NCBI GenBank assembly: GCA_022828595.1
Contig: JAKGHH010000002.1
Span: 78,154,383 to 78,218,382, forward strand
Source of the DNA: Nelumbo lutea
Lineage: Eukaryota > Streptophyta > Magnoliopsida > Proteales > Nelumbonaceae
Direction of reading: 5' to 3'
DNA: 64,000 nucleotides
The position numbers and the translations under genes are program-made. The first letter of the stretch is position 1, and the number at the start of each line of letters is the position of its first letter. The notes below the pieces were generated by a model. The model made no database searches. It had not been told where the DNA came from and saw only the letters and a list, made by a program, of their open reading frames with translations. This document shows, piece after piece, positions 32,389 through 43,535 of this stretch.

Positions 32389-33129
32389 TTGGCAGAAGTA
32401 TTTCGATACCCACTACAACCCTATAGCCGTGATCGCAGCAGCGTGGAATTCATGGTAGATGACATGTTGGCCGCTGATCCCCATCACAATAGGCCCCTAT
32501 ACATAATGGCAAAAATAGGGGGCTTCGACAAGAAAAGATCAATTGTTGACTCAGGAAGCTCCATCAATCTCATTTCCATCCACACGCTAGAGTTGATGAA
32601 TGTACAAAAGGAGGACATCAGGGGATTTCCGCTAGAGGTGACAGATTTCAATGGAAAGTTATCTGTCGCTAAGGGATCCATCAAGATACAAGTAGCAATA
32701 GGTCCGTTCAGCATCTCAAAAGACTTCTAGGTAATCCCAGTAAAGACATCCTATCATGCCCTCTTGGGGCAACCGTTAACACACGACTTAGCCCTCGTCC
32801 CCTCAACATATCATCAGTTTCTCAAAGCTAGATACCATGGGCGATCGGTAAGGATCCCGACCACTAGAGTGCCTTTCGACAAATCTAAGAAGCACCTATA
32901 GGACGTCGTTTACATCATAGAGCTGGAAAATGATGGCAAGACGAAGATAGCCAAGGCCGAAGGAGCCAAGTTGCCCCATCCACCAAAGAGCTAGCTTGTG
33001 GGGACCTCGGAATGAAAGAAGAGAAGCAGATGCATCCGGATAACAGGGAGCGATGGGAAAGACTATTTCACCATTGTCGAGGATCACGAAAGCGACGAAC
33101 CACTGGCAGCCAAGAAGGCGACCCCTAAG
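32389..33129 (+). pseudogene. Gypsy C protease
   Basis: The retroviral-type aspartic protease motif SIVDSGSSINLI lies at about 32543-32578, followed by LLGQPLTHDLALVPSTYHQF near 32761-32820 and ending in a charged region (ESDEPLAAKKATPK). Stops at 32728, 32897 and further interrupt it. The open frame ends exactly at an AAG|GTATGA splice-donor-like site. Confidence 0.83.
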
Positions 33130-33495
33130 GTATGATTTTATAATATGTCCTATTTAGCATAACCTTATTGCAGCATGTACTAATAGCCAAGATCTATTTT
33201 TTTTGAAAAAGAAAGAGTTCGCACTTAATGTATGATCAATTATCTCAAAATCGAATACATATTTATCTAGTCATTATCACTTTCTAACAAACATCATAAG
33301 TAATGTTTCATCCAGTACCATTTCATTACATCACAAAATGACGCCGCAACAATCCTACCATCACTAAAAGTCCCACCATTGGGCATGACACAAAGGTACA
33401 ACTTGTAACCACAACCCCCTTAAATCCCAAAATACAAAACACAATGTAACATGAACAACAATAGGAGTCAAGAGAAGATGCCTTGGACTACTGAG
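33130..33495 (+). other. Intron-like gap between protease and RT
   Basis: About 366 bp without coding similarity begins with GTATGATTTTAT after AAG, a strong plant donor. Coding similarity resumes after CTACTGAG at about 33495 (DEVRAPPKF). Ogre elements of the same lineage are known to have an intron here. The acceptor is not certain; gypsy E has no such gap. Confidence 0.5.
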
Positions 33496-35200
33496 ATGAA
33501 GTCAGAGCGCCTCCCAAGTTCATGACGGATTCCCTTGACATGGTTGAAGAACCGCTAGAGGAGATCAACCTAGCGACTGATGGAACAGACAAAAAACCCT
33601 TATACATATCCGCCAAGTTGATAGCCGATGAAAGAGGAAAACTCATCACATTCCTAAGAGGTAATGAAGTACCCTTATCACAAAAGCCTTAGAACCTGAA
33701 ACCAGTCTAACCCGCATTCTCTCACAGAATTTCAGGATGTATTTGCCTGGTCATATGACCATATTCCAAGATTAGACTTAGAACTTGTTTGATACTCCCT
33801 GTGCATAGATCCAAAATTCCGGCCAGTGAAGTTGTCATAGAAGATTTTCAAGCTGGAGATAGCCCTAAAGATTAAAGAGGAAGTAGAGCGACTTTTGAAA
33901 GTCGATTTTATCAAACCTATAGCACACCCTCAGTGGCTAGTCAACATAGTTCCAGTGAAGAAGAAAAATGAACAACTAAGGTTAGTACCCTCACACCTAG
34001 TTCTTTAGCGATAGTACATCGTCCAAATGCTAATTTTACCTTATCGCAAATGCTGTGTTGACTTTAGGGACTTAAACAAGGCTTGCCCAAAGGATGAATT
34101 CCCTCTACCCAACATGGGGGTATTGATAGACTCCACTGTAGGACACAAACTCTTCTCCTTCCTAGATGCTTTCAATGGGTACAATCAGATCTTCATGTAT
34201 CATATAGACACACCCCACATAGCCTTTAGAACATCGATAGGAAACTTTTACTATAAGATGATGCCCTTCGAACAAAAGAATGTAGGGGCAACATACCAGA
34301 GAGCAATGACTAATGTCTTCTATGATATGATGCACAAGGAAATTGAATGTTATGTGGATGACATAGTCATCAAATCAAGGAAGCAAGATGATCATTCCAC
34401 GGTCTTGAGGAAGGTCTTCACCCGATGTAGAGAATTCAAATTGAGGTTGAATCCACTAAAATGTGCATTCGGGGTACAATCGGGGAAGTTTTTAGGCTAC
34501 TAGGTAGACCAGACGGGAATACACCTAGACAAAAATAAAGTCAAAGCCATCCTAGACCTCCAGCCGCCAATCAACGAATCCTAGTTAAAAACGTTCCTAG
34601 GGAAGGTTTCATACCTAAGGAGGTTCATCCCTGGCCTCTCGCGCATGCAGCAATGCCACTAATGAGGTTAGTCAAGAAGCTCATTGAATTCAAGTGGACC
34701 CAGGAGCATCAACAAGCCTTTGAGCAATTAAAAACAACACTGGATAGGGACTTGACGATGTCACCACCAAAAGACGGGTGAGAGTTTAGAATATACATCG
34801 CAATAGGGAAAGAAGCCATAGGATGCCTATTGGCGTAGGAAGATGATAGCAAAGTGGAACTCCTAATATATTACACTAGCAGAACCCTCAAACCAATCGA
34901 GAAAAATTACTCCCACATGGAACAACAATGTCTAGCACTAGTTTTCTCTACACAGAAGTTTAGACACTACATCCTAGGGCAAAGGGTGAGGTACATCACA
35001 CGAAGTAACCCAATCAAGTTCTTCATGGACAATCCTCCGCTATCTGGTAGGCTCGTCAAGTGGATGATGTAGCTCAATGAGTACATGATAGAGTACACCT
35101 AGCTAAAGGCCATCAAATGTCAAGCAACGGTAGACCTATTAGACACCTTTCCATCAAACACTGATTTTCCCATATCATATGAAGTCCTTGGAGATACGCC
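33496..35200 (+). pseudogene. Gypsy C reverse transcriptase and RNase H
   Basis: FQDVFAWSYDHIPRLDLEL-like codons near 33728 open the RT. Palm motifs include CVDFRDLNKACPKDEFPLPN, FLDAFNGYNQI and the catalytic YVDD at 34351-34362. The connection and RNase H follow (ALVFSTQKFRHYILGQ, LSGRLVKW, 34860-35070). A 69-nt interruption at 33981-34049 and numerous stops prevent expression. Confidence 0.88.
33981..34049 (+). other. 69-nt intron-like interruption in RT
   Basis: Between KKKNEQLR and CVDF the conserved frame is broken by 69 nt that begin AAG|GTTAGT, carry TGCTAAT near 34028-34034 and end TTATCGCAA. Removing it restores the expected spacing with one residue between. The end is AA instead of AG, consistent with one G-to-A change. 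Confidence 0.5.
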
Positions 35201-35201
35201 A

Positions 35202-35600
35202 ATGGTCGCCCAGGCCAAAAGCAAAGAGTGGGTCCTAACCTTCGATGGGAGTAGCATAAGCACCTCGGCTGACGCTGGAGTAACCTTAACCTCGCTTGAC
35301 GGGCAAACCTCTGCCTACTCCTTTAAACTTCAATTCCCCTGTTCTCACAACATAGTAGAATATGAAGCACTAGTCCTTGGTCTGATCAAAGCAATAGAAG
35401 TTGGCGCGAAGAAGATAAAGGTAATTGGTGATGCTAAACTAGTGATTGGGTAGCTTGACAGAAGCATGACAGTGAAAGAATTAACCATCTTTTCTTATAG
35501 GACCCTGATCCAAAAGTTGATCCACGATATAGACGCAAACTTCAAACATCAAATAGAGCTAAAAACAGGTTCGCTAACGCACTAGCCACCTTAGAATCCA
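35202..35600 (+). pseudogene. Gypsy C second (archaeal-type) RNase H
   Basis: WVLTFDGSSISTSADAGVTL, HNIVEYEALVLGL and KVIGDAKLVIG give the D-E-D spacing of archaeal-type RNase H, the extra domain of Tat-lineage gypsy elements between RNase H and integrase. A stop follows at 35451; the rest (VKELTIFSYRTLIQKL) is in the same frame with stops. Confidence 0.85.
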
Positions 35601-37270
35601 AGATGGAAGCTAGCACATAACCAATATTACCATCCAATCAGTCGACAAACAATACCCTGAAGGATTAGGTGGAAGAGGAGCATAAAATACCAACAGATGA
35701 TTGGAGATACAAAATAATCCAAAAGCTGAGAAGTCAGACCATAGGAACACAAGATGCCAAGTTGATCGCAAAGTTTTAGCTCGTGAGCGGGGTACTGTAT
35801 CGTAGAGAGTCAGATGGTATAAGGGCGAGATGCCTAAGAAATTATAAGCTGGAGCAGTGTTGAATGAGGTACACAGGACCAATTGTGGAGATGTCACATG
35901 TACCATATTCCAAAAATTGCAGAGCTTAGGGTATTACTGGCCTGCGATGAAGTAGGATTCCACCAAAATACAAAGTGAATGTGATAAGTGCCTCCCACAA
36001 GTGGATGGTAGGGAATGTCTCGCAGTCTGTGAAGAGGACTGGAGGAACACATATATAGAATATCTACATGAGCACACACTGCCCATTGACATTAAATTGA
36101 GGAGGAAACTATTGTCTAAAGTCAAGCAATTCTACTTCCAAGACGGAGTGCTGTATAGGAAATCACATGCGGGAAGACCCCTACGATGCTTGGTCAGTGA
36201 CAAGATTGATGACGTACTAGAGGTAGCCCATAGTTCTGAACCTGTAGCCCATCAAGGTCAGCTTGCTCTACATAACCATATCCTACACCAAAGGTTTCTA
36301 TTGGTCAACTATGATGGAAGATACACAGCGACACATGCATAGATGTCACAAGTGTAAGATCCATGGCGAAAGGATCCATAAACCTGCCAACAACCTCTAC
36401 CCAGTCATCATACCCTGGCAATTCCATACTTGGGGGGTAGACCTAATAGGCAAGATACACCCACCTTCTAAAGGGTATTGCTTTATCATAGTAGCCACAA
36501 ACTATTTCACTAAATGGGCAGAAGCCATCCCCCTGTGATGAATTTGTGTGGACAACATAGCAAGCTTCCTAGGACACAACATAGTCCATAGATTCAGAGT
36601 TCCAATGTGGATATTGACAGACAATGGTCTATCCATAAAAAATCAAGAAGTTCGTGATCTCCTAGGGTAGTACGGTGCAAGACTAGGAACGTCCACAACA
36701 TATTACCCACAGGGAAACGGTTAAGCAGAGGCCCCAAACAGAACTCTACTCAGGATGTTGAGCAAAAAAGTGGTCGATAATCAAAGGGATTGGGTAGATA
36801 ATTTATTAGAAACTCTTTGGCCTTATCGCACATCTATCAGAAAGAGTACACAGGCAACTCCCTACTCCTTGGTGTATGTTCAAGAAGTAGTGCTCCCAGT
36901 AGAGATAAGAGCCATATTTTCCAGGATATCCTTCGTGATGGGCAAGAAGATTAAGCTAGAGGACATGGACCTATTACTTGTAGACAAACTCAAGGGAATT
37001 GACGAGATTAGAGACGTAGCCTCACAAAAGTAGAGCAAGTACAAACAAGCCCTAGCCATAAACTTCAACAGACACTTGAAGCCTAGGATTTTCAAAGAGG
37101 GGGATAAAGTACTAAAGACAACTCTCAACATTAGGCAAGGTAGGTTTGCAGGAAAGTTCACCCCAACATGGGAAGGGCCATACCTAATAAATGAGGCCCA
37201 TACTTTGGGCTACTATGTACTAAAAACCATAGACATGAACGAAGAGGATGAAACCATCAACGACTACTAG
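35601..37270 (+). pseudogene. Gypsy C integrase
   Basis: The N-terminal part (LYRKSHAGRPLRCLVS, HQGQLALH; 36001-36342) and HRCHKCKIHGERIHKPAN form the H2C2 zinc region. The core shows WGVDLIGKI, LTDNGLS and YYPQGNG, then AEAPNRTLL (a CAA-to-TAA stop precedes the catalytic Glu). The C-terminal part runs to 37270 (KPRIFKEGDKVLK, FTPTWEGPYLI). Frames change several times. Confidence 0.86.
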
Positions 37271-37649
37271 TTGAAACCTTACTTTGAATAACTCCATATT
37301 TCTGTAATTCCACAAAAGCATGTACATCTTCTATAAATAATTTTGCAATGTTTTATTATCCAGGACTCTTTATTAACTACCCACTTGCTCTATGATAAAG
37401 CCTATCTTACTTCCATAAAGAATTCTAATTGCGATGAAGTGGATTTCCTCTCACCCTTCGATTAACAATACATGCATCTGTACATTGTGGTAGTAGTTAA
37501 ATGAATGTTACACTACAATTTGTTACAATATGTTTCATATAATTGTTTACATACATATCTTGTTTATATCTTATAACCTGTTTAACTATGCTTTCAAAAC
37601 CCTAGCAACCCCAGGCACTCTCATTCTGTGGCCGGTTCCATGAAAAACT
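37271..37649 (+). other. Gypsy C 3' untranslated start and first repeat units
   Basis: Non-coding after the pol stop. From about 37592 the sequence is the same repeat as at 39556 (CCCTAGCAACCCCAGGCACT, GGCCGGTTCCATGA), showing that the array was one unit before the solo LTR landed. Confidence 0.75.
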
Positions 37650-39555
37650 TGATGTGTGGCTCATTGTGACACTAGCAAGTGCACTAGCTGCTCAAGTAAT
37701 AGAGTAGTGAGTAGAGTATCGTTCCCATGGGGACTTATGTAGCAACTACTAATAATAAATCAGTCTACTATTATTTAATCAGCCGAAATGTAAAACTAAT
37801 GAAAAACTGAAATTAAAACTACAAAGTTATTTCTAACACATTGGACCAAACACCTTATATGCAAGTGAAAAGACAGGCTAAAGATGCATAGAAAAATAAA
37901 TTCAGCAACTAGTTTTCTAAGCAATTCGAGTAGAATAGGATTCAGCCTTGGTTTGGTGAAATCCCAAAGCAATGAACAGCCTCTCTCGAGCACATGTTCA
38001 ATCTATGCATGAGTGATGGTTCTTCTATCTCTAGCAAGAATCTAATCCCCATGCATGCATTTAGATCTAGCAATTCTAGGGCTTCATTTTAGCTGGATGA
38101 TCATCAACTCAGCTAAATGAACACCAACCGAATTGTGCAAGTTATCTCTAACCTTGCACTCAATTCATCTCTTGATTGTCAGATCTGAATTCTTAGAGTC
38201 TTTCTCAAGCACTCTAGGAATTCCAAGAAAGAGGAGCAATTCGGCCAAACTGAATTAAAGCTACCAGAATTCTTTCTCAAGTAATTCAGGTATTACAAGT
38301 TCATGATCTGAAATCACAGATCTGATTTTAAAGAATAGCAGTTCGGATCTCACTATTTCATGATCTGAATTTACAGATCTGAGATTGGAAAATAGCAATT
38401 CAGACCTTATAAATTCATGATCTGAAATTTCAGATCTGAGATTTCAGACTAGCAATTCGGCTAACAATCTACGATTAAAATTCCAAACAAGAAACTTCAA
38501 GATTGAATATACTTTACTCGAATGAGCTTAGAAAACAAATTACAGAATTGAATTTACATAAAACAAGCTTTGATTACAGCAAGAAAGGAAAATTTGATGG
38601 AGAAATTACATAAATCTTAGCTGAATTCGATTACCAAATGGTGTAAAAATCAAGTGAAGATGAAACCTTGATCTCCAATTGCTTTCTCCCCCTTCGAATT
38701 CAGCTTCTTCTTCTCTTGAAGTTGCTTGTTTCTCTTCTCTTCTCCTCTCTTGCGCCTATCTCTCTCTCTTTTTCTCTCTTAGAACAAGAGATCAAAGAGA
38801 GTTTGAAATCAGATGTTGGACCCCTTTTCCCTTGGCTCTCTTCTCCTTTTATAGCCTTCTCCTCAGCCTCTTTCCTCCTCTAGAAAGTTCTCTCATCTAG
38901 AAAGTTCTCTCCTCTAGAAAGTTCTCTCATCTACAAAGTTCTATAGTGCGGTTCTAGATATTTCAGGCTCAATTTTGACCCCGATTCAGTCCGTGTTTAT
39001 CAAAACTCAAAACACAAAAGTTCTAGAAATTTTCTTTATCTTTCCAACTCATCTTGAATCATCACAATCGGAGTTAGGATGAGAGAGTTATGACAAAATT
39101 ATTATTTGGTGCCGAAATTGTCCAGAATTACCCAGTTAGCCTTGTTTTTCACTTAACACATCCTTTCTCTCTTCTAGAAAATTTCCTACCTTTAGGCTCC
39201 TTGGGCTGCTCTTGAGCTGCTCTTGATCTGCAAATGGGCCTCTTCATTGCTGGGCCGAATAAGCTCTATTGGAGAGCTTCGGTTGTGCTCTCTCTTTGGG
39301 CTTTCCCAAAGAGTATAGCATGGGCTGCATGGGCCGAATGGCCCTCTTTTGACCTCTCGGCTGGGCCTTGCTTCTAGCTGGGCTGTATCACCTTTTATTT
39401 GGCCTCATTTAGCATGATTTTATGCTATTTTTCTCTAGACTTGTCCCCTTTGATAATTTCCTGAAATCAAGCTAAATTGGGGTAAGAATTCACACAAATC
39501 AGCATCAAAACCATGCATAAACACCAGGATTTATATGTAAATTGTGCACACATCA
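37650..39555 (-). mobile_element. Solo LTR inside the gypsy C repeat array
   Basis: A 1.9-kb non-coding unit begins TGATGTGTGG and ends CACACATCA, i.e. TG...CA with 9-bp inverted ends. On the minus strand a TATA box (CTATAAAAGGAGA, 38844-38856) marks the promoter. Inside are three ~60-bp ATCTGAAAT/ACAGATCTGA repeats (38298-38460) and four TCTAGAAAGTTCTCTC units (38879-38945). No flanking element body. A 5-bp target duplication was not clear. Confidence 0.75.
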
Positions 39556-40215
39556 GTGCCGCATGCTCCATGTGAAGGCCCTGGCAACCCCAGGCACGAC
39601 TCAAAGCCCTGACAACATCGGGCACTCTAGTAAGCCCTGGAAACCCTAGGCACTCTCATTCCGTAGCTGGTTGCCGCATGCTTCATGCAAAGGCCTTGGC
39701 AACCCCTAGCGCAACTCAAAGCCCCAACAACCCCAGACACTCTAATAAGCCCTGACAACCCCAGGCACTCTAATAAGCCCTAGAAACCCCAAGTACTCTC
39801 ATTCTGTGGCTGGTTCCATGATGCTGCATGCTCCATGCGAAGGCCCCCTGGAAACCCTAGGTGTGACTTAAAGCCCCGACAACCCTGGGCACTCTAATAA
39901 GCCCTGACAACCCCGAGCACTCTAATAAGCCCCTAAAACCCCAAGCACTCTCATTCCGTGGCTAGTTCCATGATGCCGCATGCTCCATACGAAGGCCCTG
40001 GCAACCTCAGGTGGAACATAAAGCCCCGGAAACTCCAGGCACTCTAATAAGCCCCTGCAGGCCCGGCAACCCCAGGGACTCTAATAAGCCCTGGCAACCC
40101 TAGACATAGATTAGCCCTAGTAACCCCAGGCACAGACAAAGCCTTGGTAACCCCAGACATAGACAAGCCCTGGCAACCCCCAGGAACAGACAAGCCCTAG
40201 TAACCCCTAGGCAGA
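39556..40215 (+). repeat. Tandem-repeat array in the gypsy C 3' region
   Basis: Subunits of about 28 bp (AAGCCCTGACAACCCC plus AGGCACTCTAAT) are arranged in higher-order units that restart with CTCATTCCGTGGCTGG at 39655, 39798 and 39949 (143 and 151 bp apart), then decay into simple subunits to about 40215. Tat/Ogre elements are known for such variable 3' arrays. Confidence 0.9.
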
Positions 40216-41130
40216 GACACACTTTGCAAAACCTTTGGGGGGCTCCATTGACAGGAAGTATGAACCCTACCAAAATCACAAACACAGATACTCTGTTTAA
40301 CAGCAACAAAACCTGGGAGGACAAACTTCACCTGCCCTAGCATCAACAATAACACTTGACTTGCAAACAACACCCTACTTTCCCAAAGTTTGGTTATGAC
40401 AAATTGAGTGCCCATTGCACAAGTTCATTTTTAGACATCAACGCATATTCCACACTTCGAATCTTCTACTTAGTGTTCTCTCGCACCTGATAAGGTTTCA
40501 ATACAAGCACAATCCCTCGATTAGCTACTTATTCATATAAGACAAATTTACACTGCTCATTCTTTATTGATTTGCGATGAAGTGACAATGTACTTGCATT
40601 CGATTATGATAAAACCCAGCGTGGACTTACTAATCAACAATAGCTGGCACAACCCTCTCACACGATCAACGTACCCACAAAAGCATCATACTGTGGAGAA
40701 ATTTCAACCTATATTTATACTGCGGCCAAAGCTCAACTGCGATTAAGCCTACTATGCCCATAGCAAATTATGGGATACACGCGACCCCCTTGTCCTCCAC
40801 TACACTTATAATTAAACTACGATCAACGGCGAAAAGAATAATAAGTTTCCTTCTATCTCTCCCTTTTCAAAGTGTTATCTCAAAACCAAATGAAGTGCGA
40901 ATTATTGCGATAAGCCAACCCTCCCTCACAACGAATAGGGTTCGGTCGTACACTAAAGCAACTTGACAGGAAGTTGAACAAACAAGTACATTAAGGCTAA
41001 TATTAAATTCACGTTTACATTTCAAAAATCATAGAAAGTTTCATTGCACTTCACGAAATTCCGCCCTTAATTTACACCTAGTACGTATAATAATCACTCG
41101 GCTCATTGCTCCCGCATCGTAGCAAAAACC
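40216..41130. other. Non-coding part of the gypsy C 3' region
   Basis: No gene seen. It joins the array to the antisense gene. Short frames on either strand show no domain. Confidence 0.6.
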
Positions 41131-42940
41131 TCTAGCACCTGACTTGTTCAAATTTCTTGAGGCTTTCCAACTCTGCCTCGTAGTCCACGAGGATTTGATT
41201 TTGCCATGTACATTCCTCCATCAAGCCCTTGATCTTATCTGCAACCCTGGTGACACTTGCCTTAATCACTTTTTGGCACTCACGGACATCCTTCATTGAA
41301 TGAAACAAATCAGTCTGAGGTATGTCCTGTCTAGCCATCCAGAAGGCATGCATTAACATCACGACATGCTCCTCGATCTGCGCCATGAAGAAACCTATTG
41401 ATGAAAAACCCTAGCAAGCCTCTAGCCAGCAAGCGAAGTCAATCCAAGATAAATCCTCCGCTGGGTGGTTCATCACATGACTCATTAGCATGGTGATGGT
41501 GTTCAGCACATGACCCATAACCTTTGGATGCAGCTTCCCCTCCAGCAACCACTCATCACGAATTGCAGTTGACGCGAATGGAGAAATTGTGTCAGAAATA
41601 CTGTATTGCATGCCTTTACCCTGAACCAGAATTGGATCTACTACTGGGAAGTGCAACAGCGGGATGTCGTGTTTATCGCAGTACTCTAGTAGCTCCCGCT
41701 GTATCTAAACCAGCTCCTCATATGTCAACTCTTCGAGAGGAAAGATAATACCGAGCTTTGTATCTCCATTCCCCGAGTGATGTTCTAAGTTAGCCGAGAT
41801 CTCAGGCTCCACAGGCTCATTGACCTCAAGCTGTGGAGACGCATCCCTGGAAGCGCTAGCCGTTGCGATGGGGGACTGAGGCTCAATAGAAGCCCCACCC
41901 CCCTACACCCTTGGGGGCCTTAGCATCATCAACAACAATAGAGGACTTTCACAATGTGCTACCACCTCCGCGTTTGCAGCCGACTGACCTGTCTGACTTG
42001 TCTGACCCGTGGAGACAGTGGTTCTTAGCATGAAGCACTATTTGGGTGTATGGCCTCCACATGAAACCATCTACAGAGGCCAACATCATCCTAATCTCGT
42101 TTGTCTTGAAACTTTTATGCCTCTTAGCATGAAGCCAGTGGTTCCCCCTACAAATCTCGAACACCTTCTCTTCTGCCCCATCACCGTTAAGAGTGGCAAC
42201 GTGCTCACGATGGGGGCATAGTCTTCGCGGCATCACACTGAGCTCGAATCACTCACAGATAAACATCCAAAGGAAGGGAGCGAAAACATAACTCACACGT
42301 CTCTTGCAGTTGAGGTCATTAAGTTGTTGCACGATATCATCTAGCTGCTTGTACAAATTGCCAAGAAACATTGACGGTAACAGAAGCTGATGTCCACTAG
42401 TAGCAAGGACAACAAGGGGAATCAGAACGATGTGGAGACCATAGCCTAGTATTCCCGGGAACGAGAAACAGGATGCCACAAAGAGAATATAGGCGGCAAG
42501 GTGGCATTGAGAGCTAGCACCTCGCACCATGACATCCCTCCAGCCATGGCACTCAAACCAGTACGCCATCCATTCATCCAACGACATTTTACCCTGGGAA
42601 GTGGATTGGTTCACCAACGCTTTATAAGAAAAAGCTTCTCCAAGCAATTCCTCGCACAACCCCCTCAATCCTGCGGTGATAGACTCAATATGCTGCAAAT
42701 GCTACGCGGACACAGCACCCCCAACCATCCTCCATTGTGATGGTATACTCTCCAAACGCATCCACGGAGGTGTGGGTATGGGAACACCAATGACTCAGAA
42801 GATGGTCGACCTATTTGACACCCTCTCGACCCATGGGATTTGTGTAAAAATCCATAAATCTAAGAAGCTTCGTGTCTTGAAGCATCCAACAATACATAGG
42901 ATTCTCGAGCTATCGGTACGGGTCTCCTGGCATTTATAGG
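41131..42940 (-). pseudogene. Antisense gene with a plant mobile domain (PMD)
   Basis: The minus strand, read from 42940 down, carries LLSHWCSHTHTSVDAFGEYT then ITMED near 42725-42795, matching the W-R-x-E-THTFH..GE.TITLED start of the plant mobile domain. At 42249-42698 follow a W..F block, AAYILFVASCFSFPG, and LGNLYKQL with APFLWMFICE, matching the PMD core. Weaker frames continue at 41949-42236, 41411-41656 and 41132-41386 (a coiled-coil-like C-terminus, LMEECTWQNQILVDYEAELE). Frameshifts and stops make it a pseudogene. Opposite to pol, between the repeats and the lost 3' LTR. The PMD assignment is by motif pattern only. Confidence 0.68.
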
Positions 42941-42942
42941 AG
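42932..42942 (-). promoter_or_regulatory. TATA box upstream of the antisense PMD gene
   Basis: The minus strand reads CCTATAAATGCC about 40 bp before the first PMD-like residues. Position and sequence suit an antisense promoter; the true start codon cannot be fixed. Confidence 0.45.
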
Positions 42943-42957
42943 ACACATCGATAGTGT

Positions 42958-43511
42958 CACTGGATTTGATCTGTCATCCCTTTCATTTTCTTTATTTTCT
43001 TTTATGCTATTTTTATTCTAGCAATCTTTTAGGTTGGATTCTACCCCCAGGTAAGACAGAAGGCTGTTATTGAGAAATTCAAGGGTAGAGGAAGAGGAGA
43101 ATGCCTAGGAAAAAGGAGGGGTTCTTGCTTGTAGTTCGCCTAGCCACTACGGCCAAGTAAGACAGAAGGCCCAGCTCGAGGAGTTTATGGGTCAAAGGAT
43201 AGATCCGGAGATTGCTACCTCTGACTGAGTTGTAGATTTTTTATTTATGTTTTTGCAATCTTTACTTTCAGCATTGTTAGAATTTTATTTTAATGGATTC
43301 TAGTTTAGTTCATTAAATTTTGTGTTTCTACAATATCAAATCTTGTTATTTTGTTCGGATTGAAGTATGTAACGGTTTTTCCCTCGCTTCCTAGTGGATA
43401 CGACCCCTTTCTCACCACTAAATGCATTTTGTAGTTATTTTGAGAATAAGAAAATTTATAAATATTGAAACTGGTGTTCCGAAGTAGTTAACGACACGCT
43501 ATTAGACACCA
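42958..43511 (+). repeat. Gypsy F LTR, 3' portion
   Basis: Non-coding, T-rich, ending GACACGCTATTAGACACCA immediately before the primer site, as Athila LTRs do. The start is not defined; typical Athila LTRs are longer, so it is probably truncated on the left against gypsy C. Confidence 0.65.
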
Positions 43512-43517
43512 ATTTTT

Positions 43518-43535
43518 TGGCGTCGTTGTCGGGGA
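43518..43535 (+). other. Gypsy F primer-binding site (tRNA-Asp)
   Basis: TGGCGTCGTTGTCGGGGA is the Athila site TGGCGCCGTTGCCGGGGA (complement of the tRNA-Asp 3' end) with two C-to-T changes. Confidence 0.88.

Larger units (their letters stand above)
31391..42957 (+). mobile_element. Gypsy C, Tat-lineage LTR retrotransposon, decayed
   Basis: Order: gag, protease, RT, RNase H, a second archaeal-type RNase H, integrase, tandem-repeat 3' region, antisense gene. Two RNase H domains, an HHxC-type knuckle and the long 3' region point to the Tat/Ogre side of Ty3/gypsy. No complete LTR is recognised; the right end is cut at about 42957 by the Athila-type element. Many stops, a solo LTR insertion and two intron-like gaps in pol. 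Confidence 0.82.

Noticed and set aside
37650..39555. Interpretation as the 3' LTR of gypsy C
   Set aside because: It is in the opposite orientation (TATA box on the minus strand) and interrupts the repeat array, so it is a separate solo LTR.
39556..40215. CRISPR-like appearance of regular repeats
   Set aside because: Subunits are contiguous and diverged, with no unique spacers; the setting is a plant retrotransposon.
40100..40324. Frame rich in repeated CLCLGV-type residues
   Set aside because: It is a translation of the tandem-repeat array, not a protein gene.
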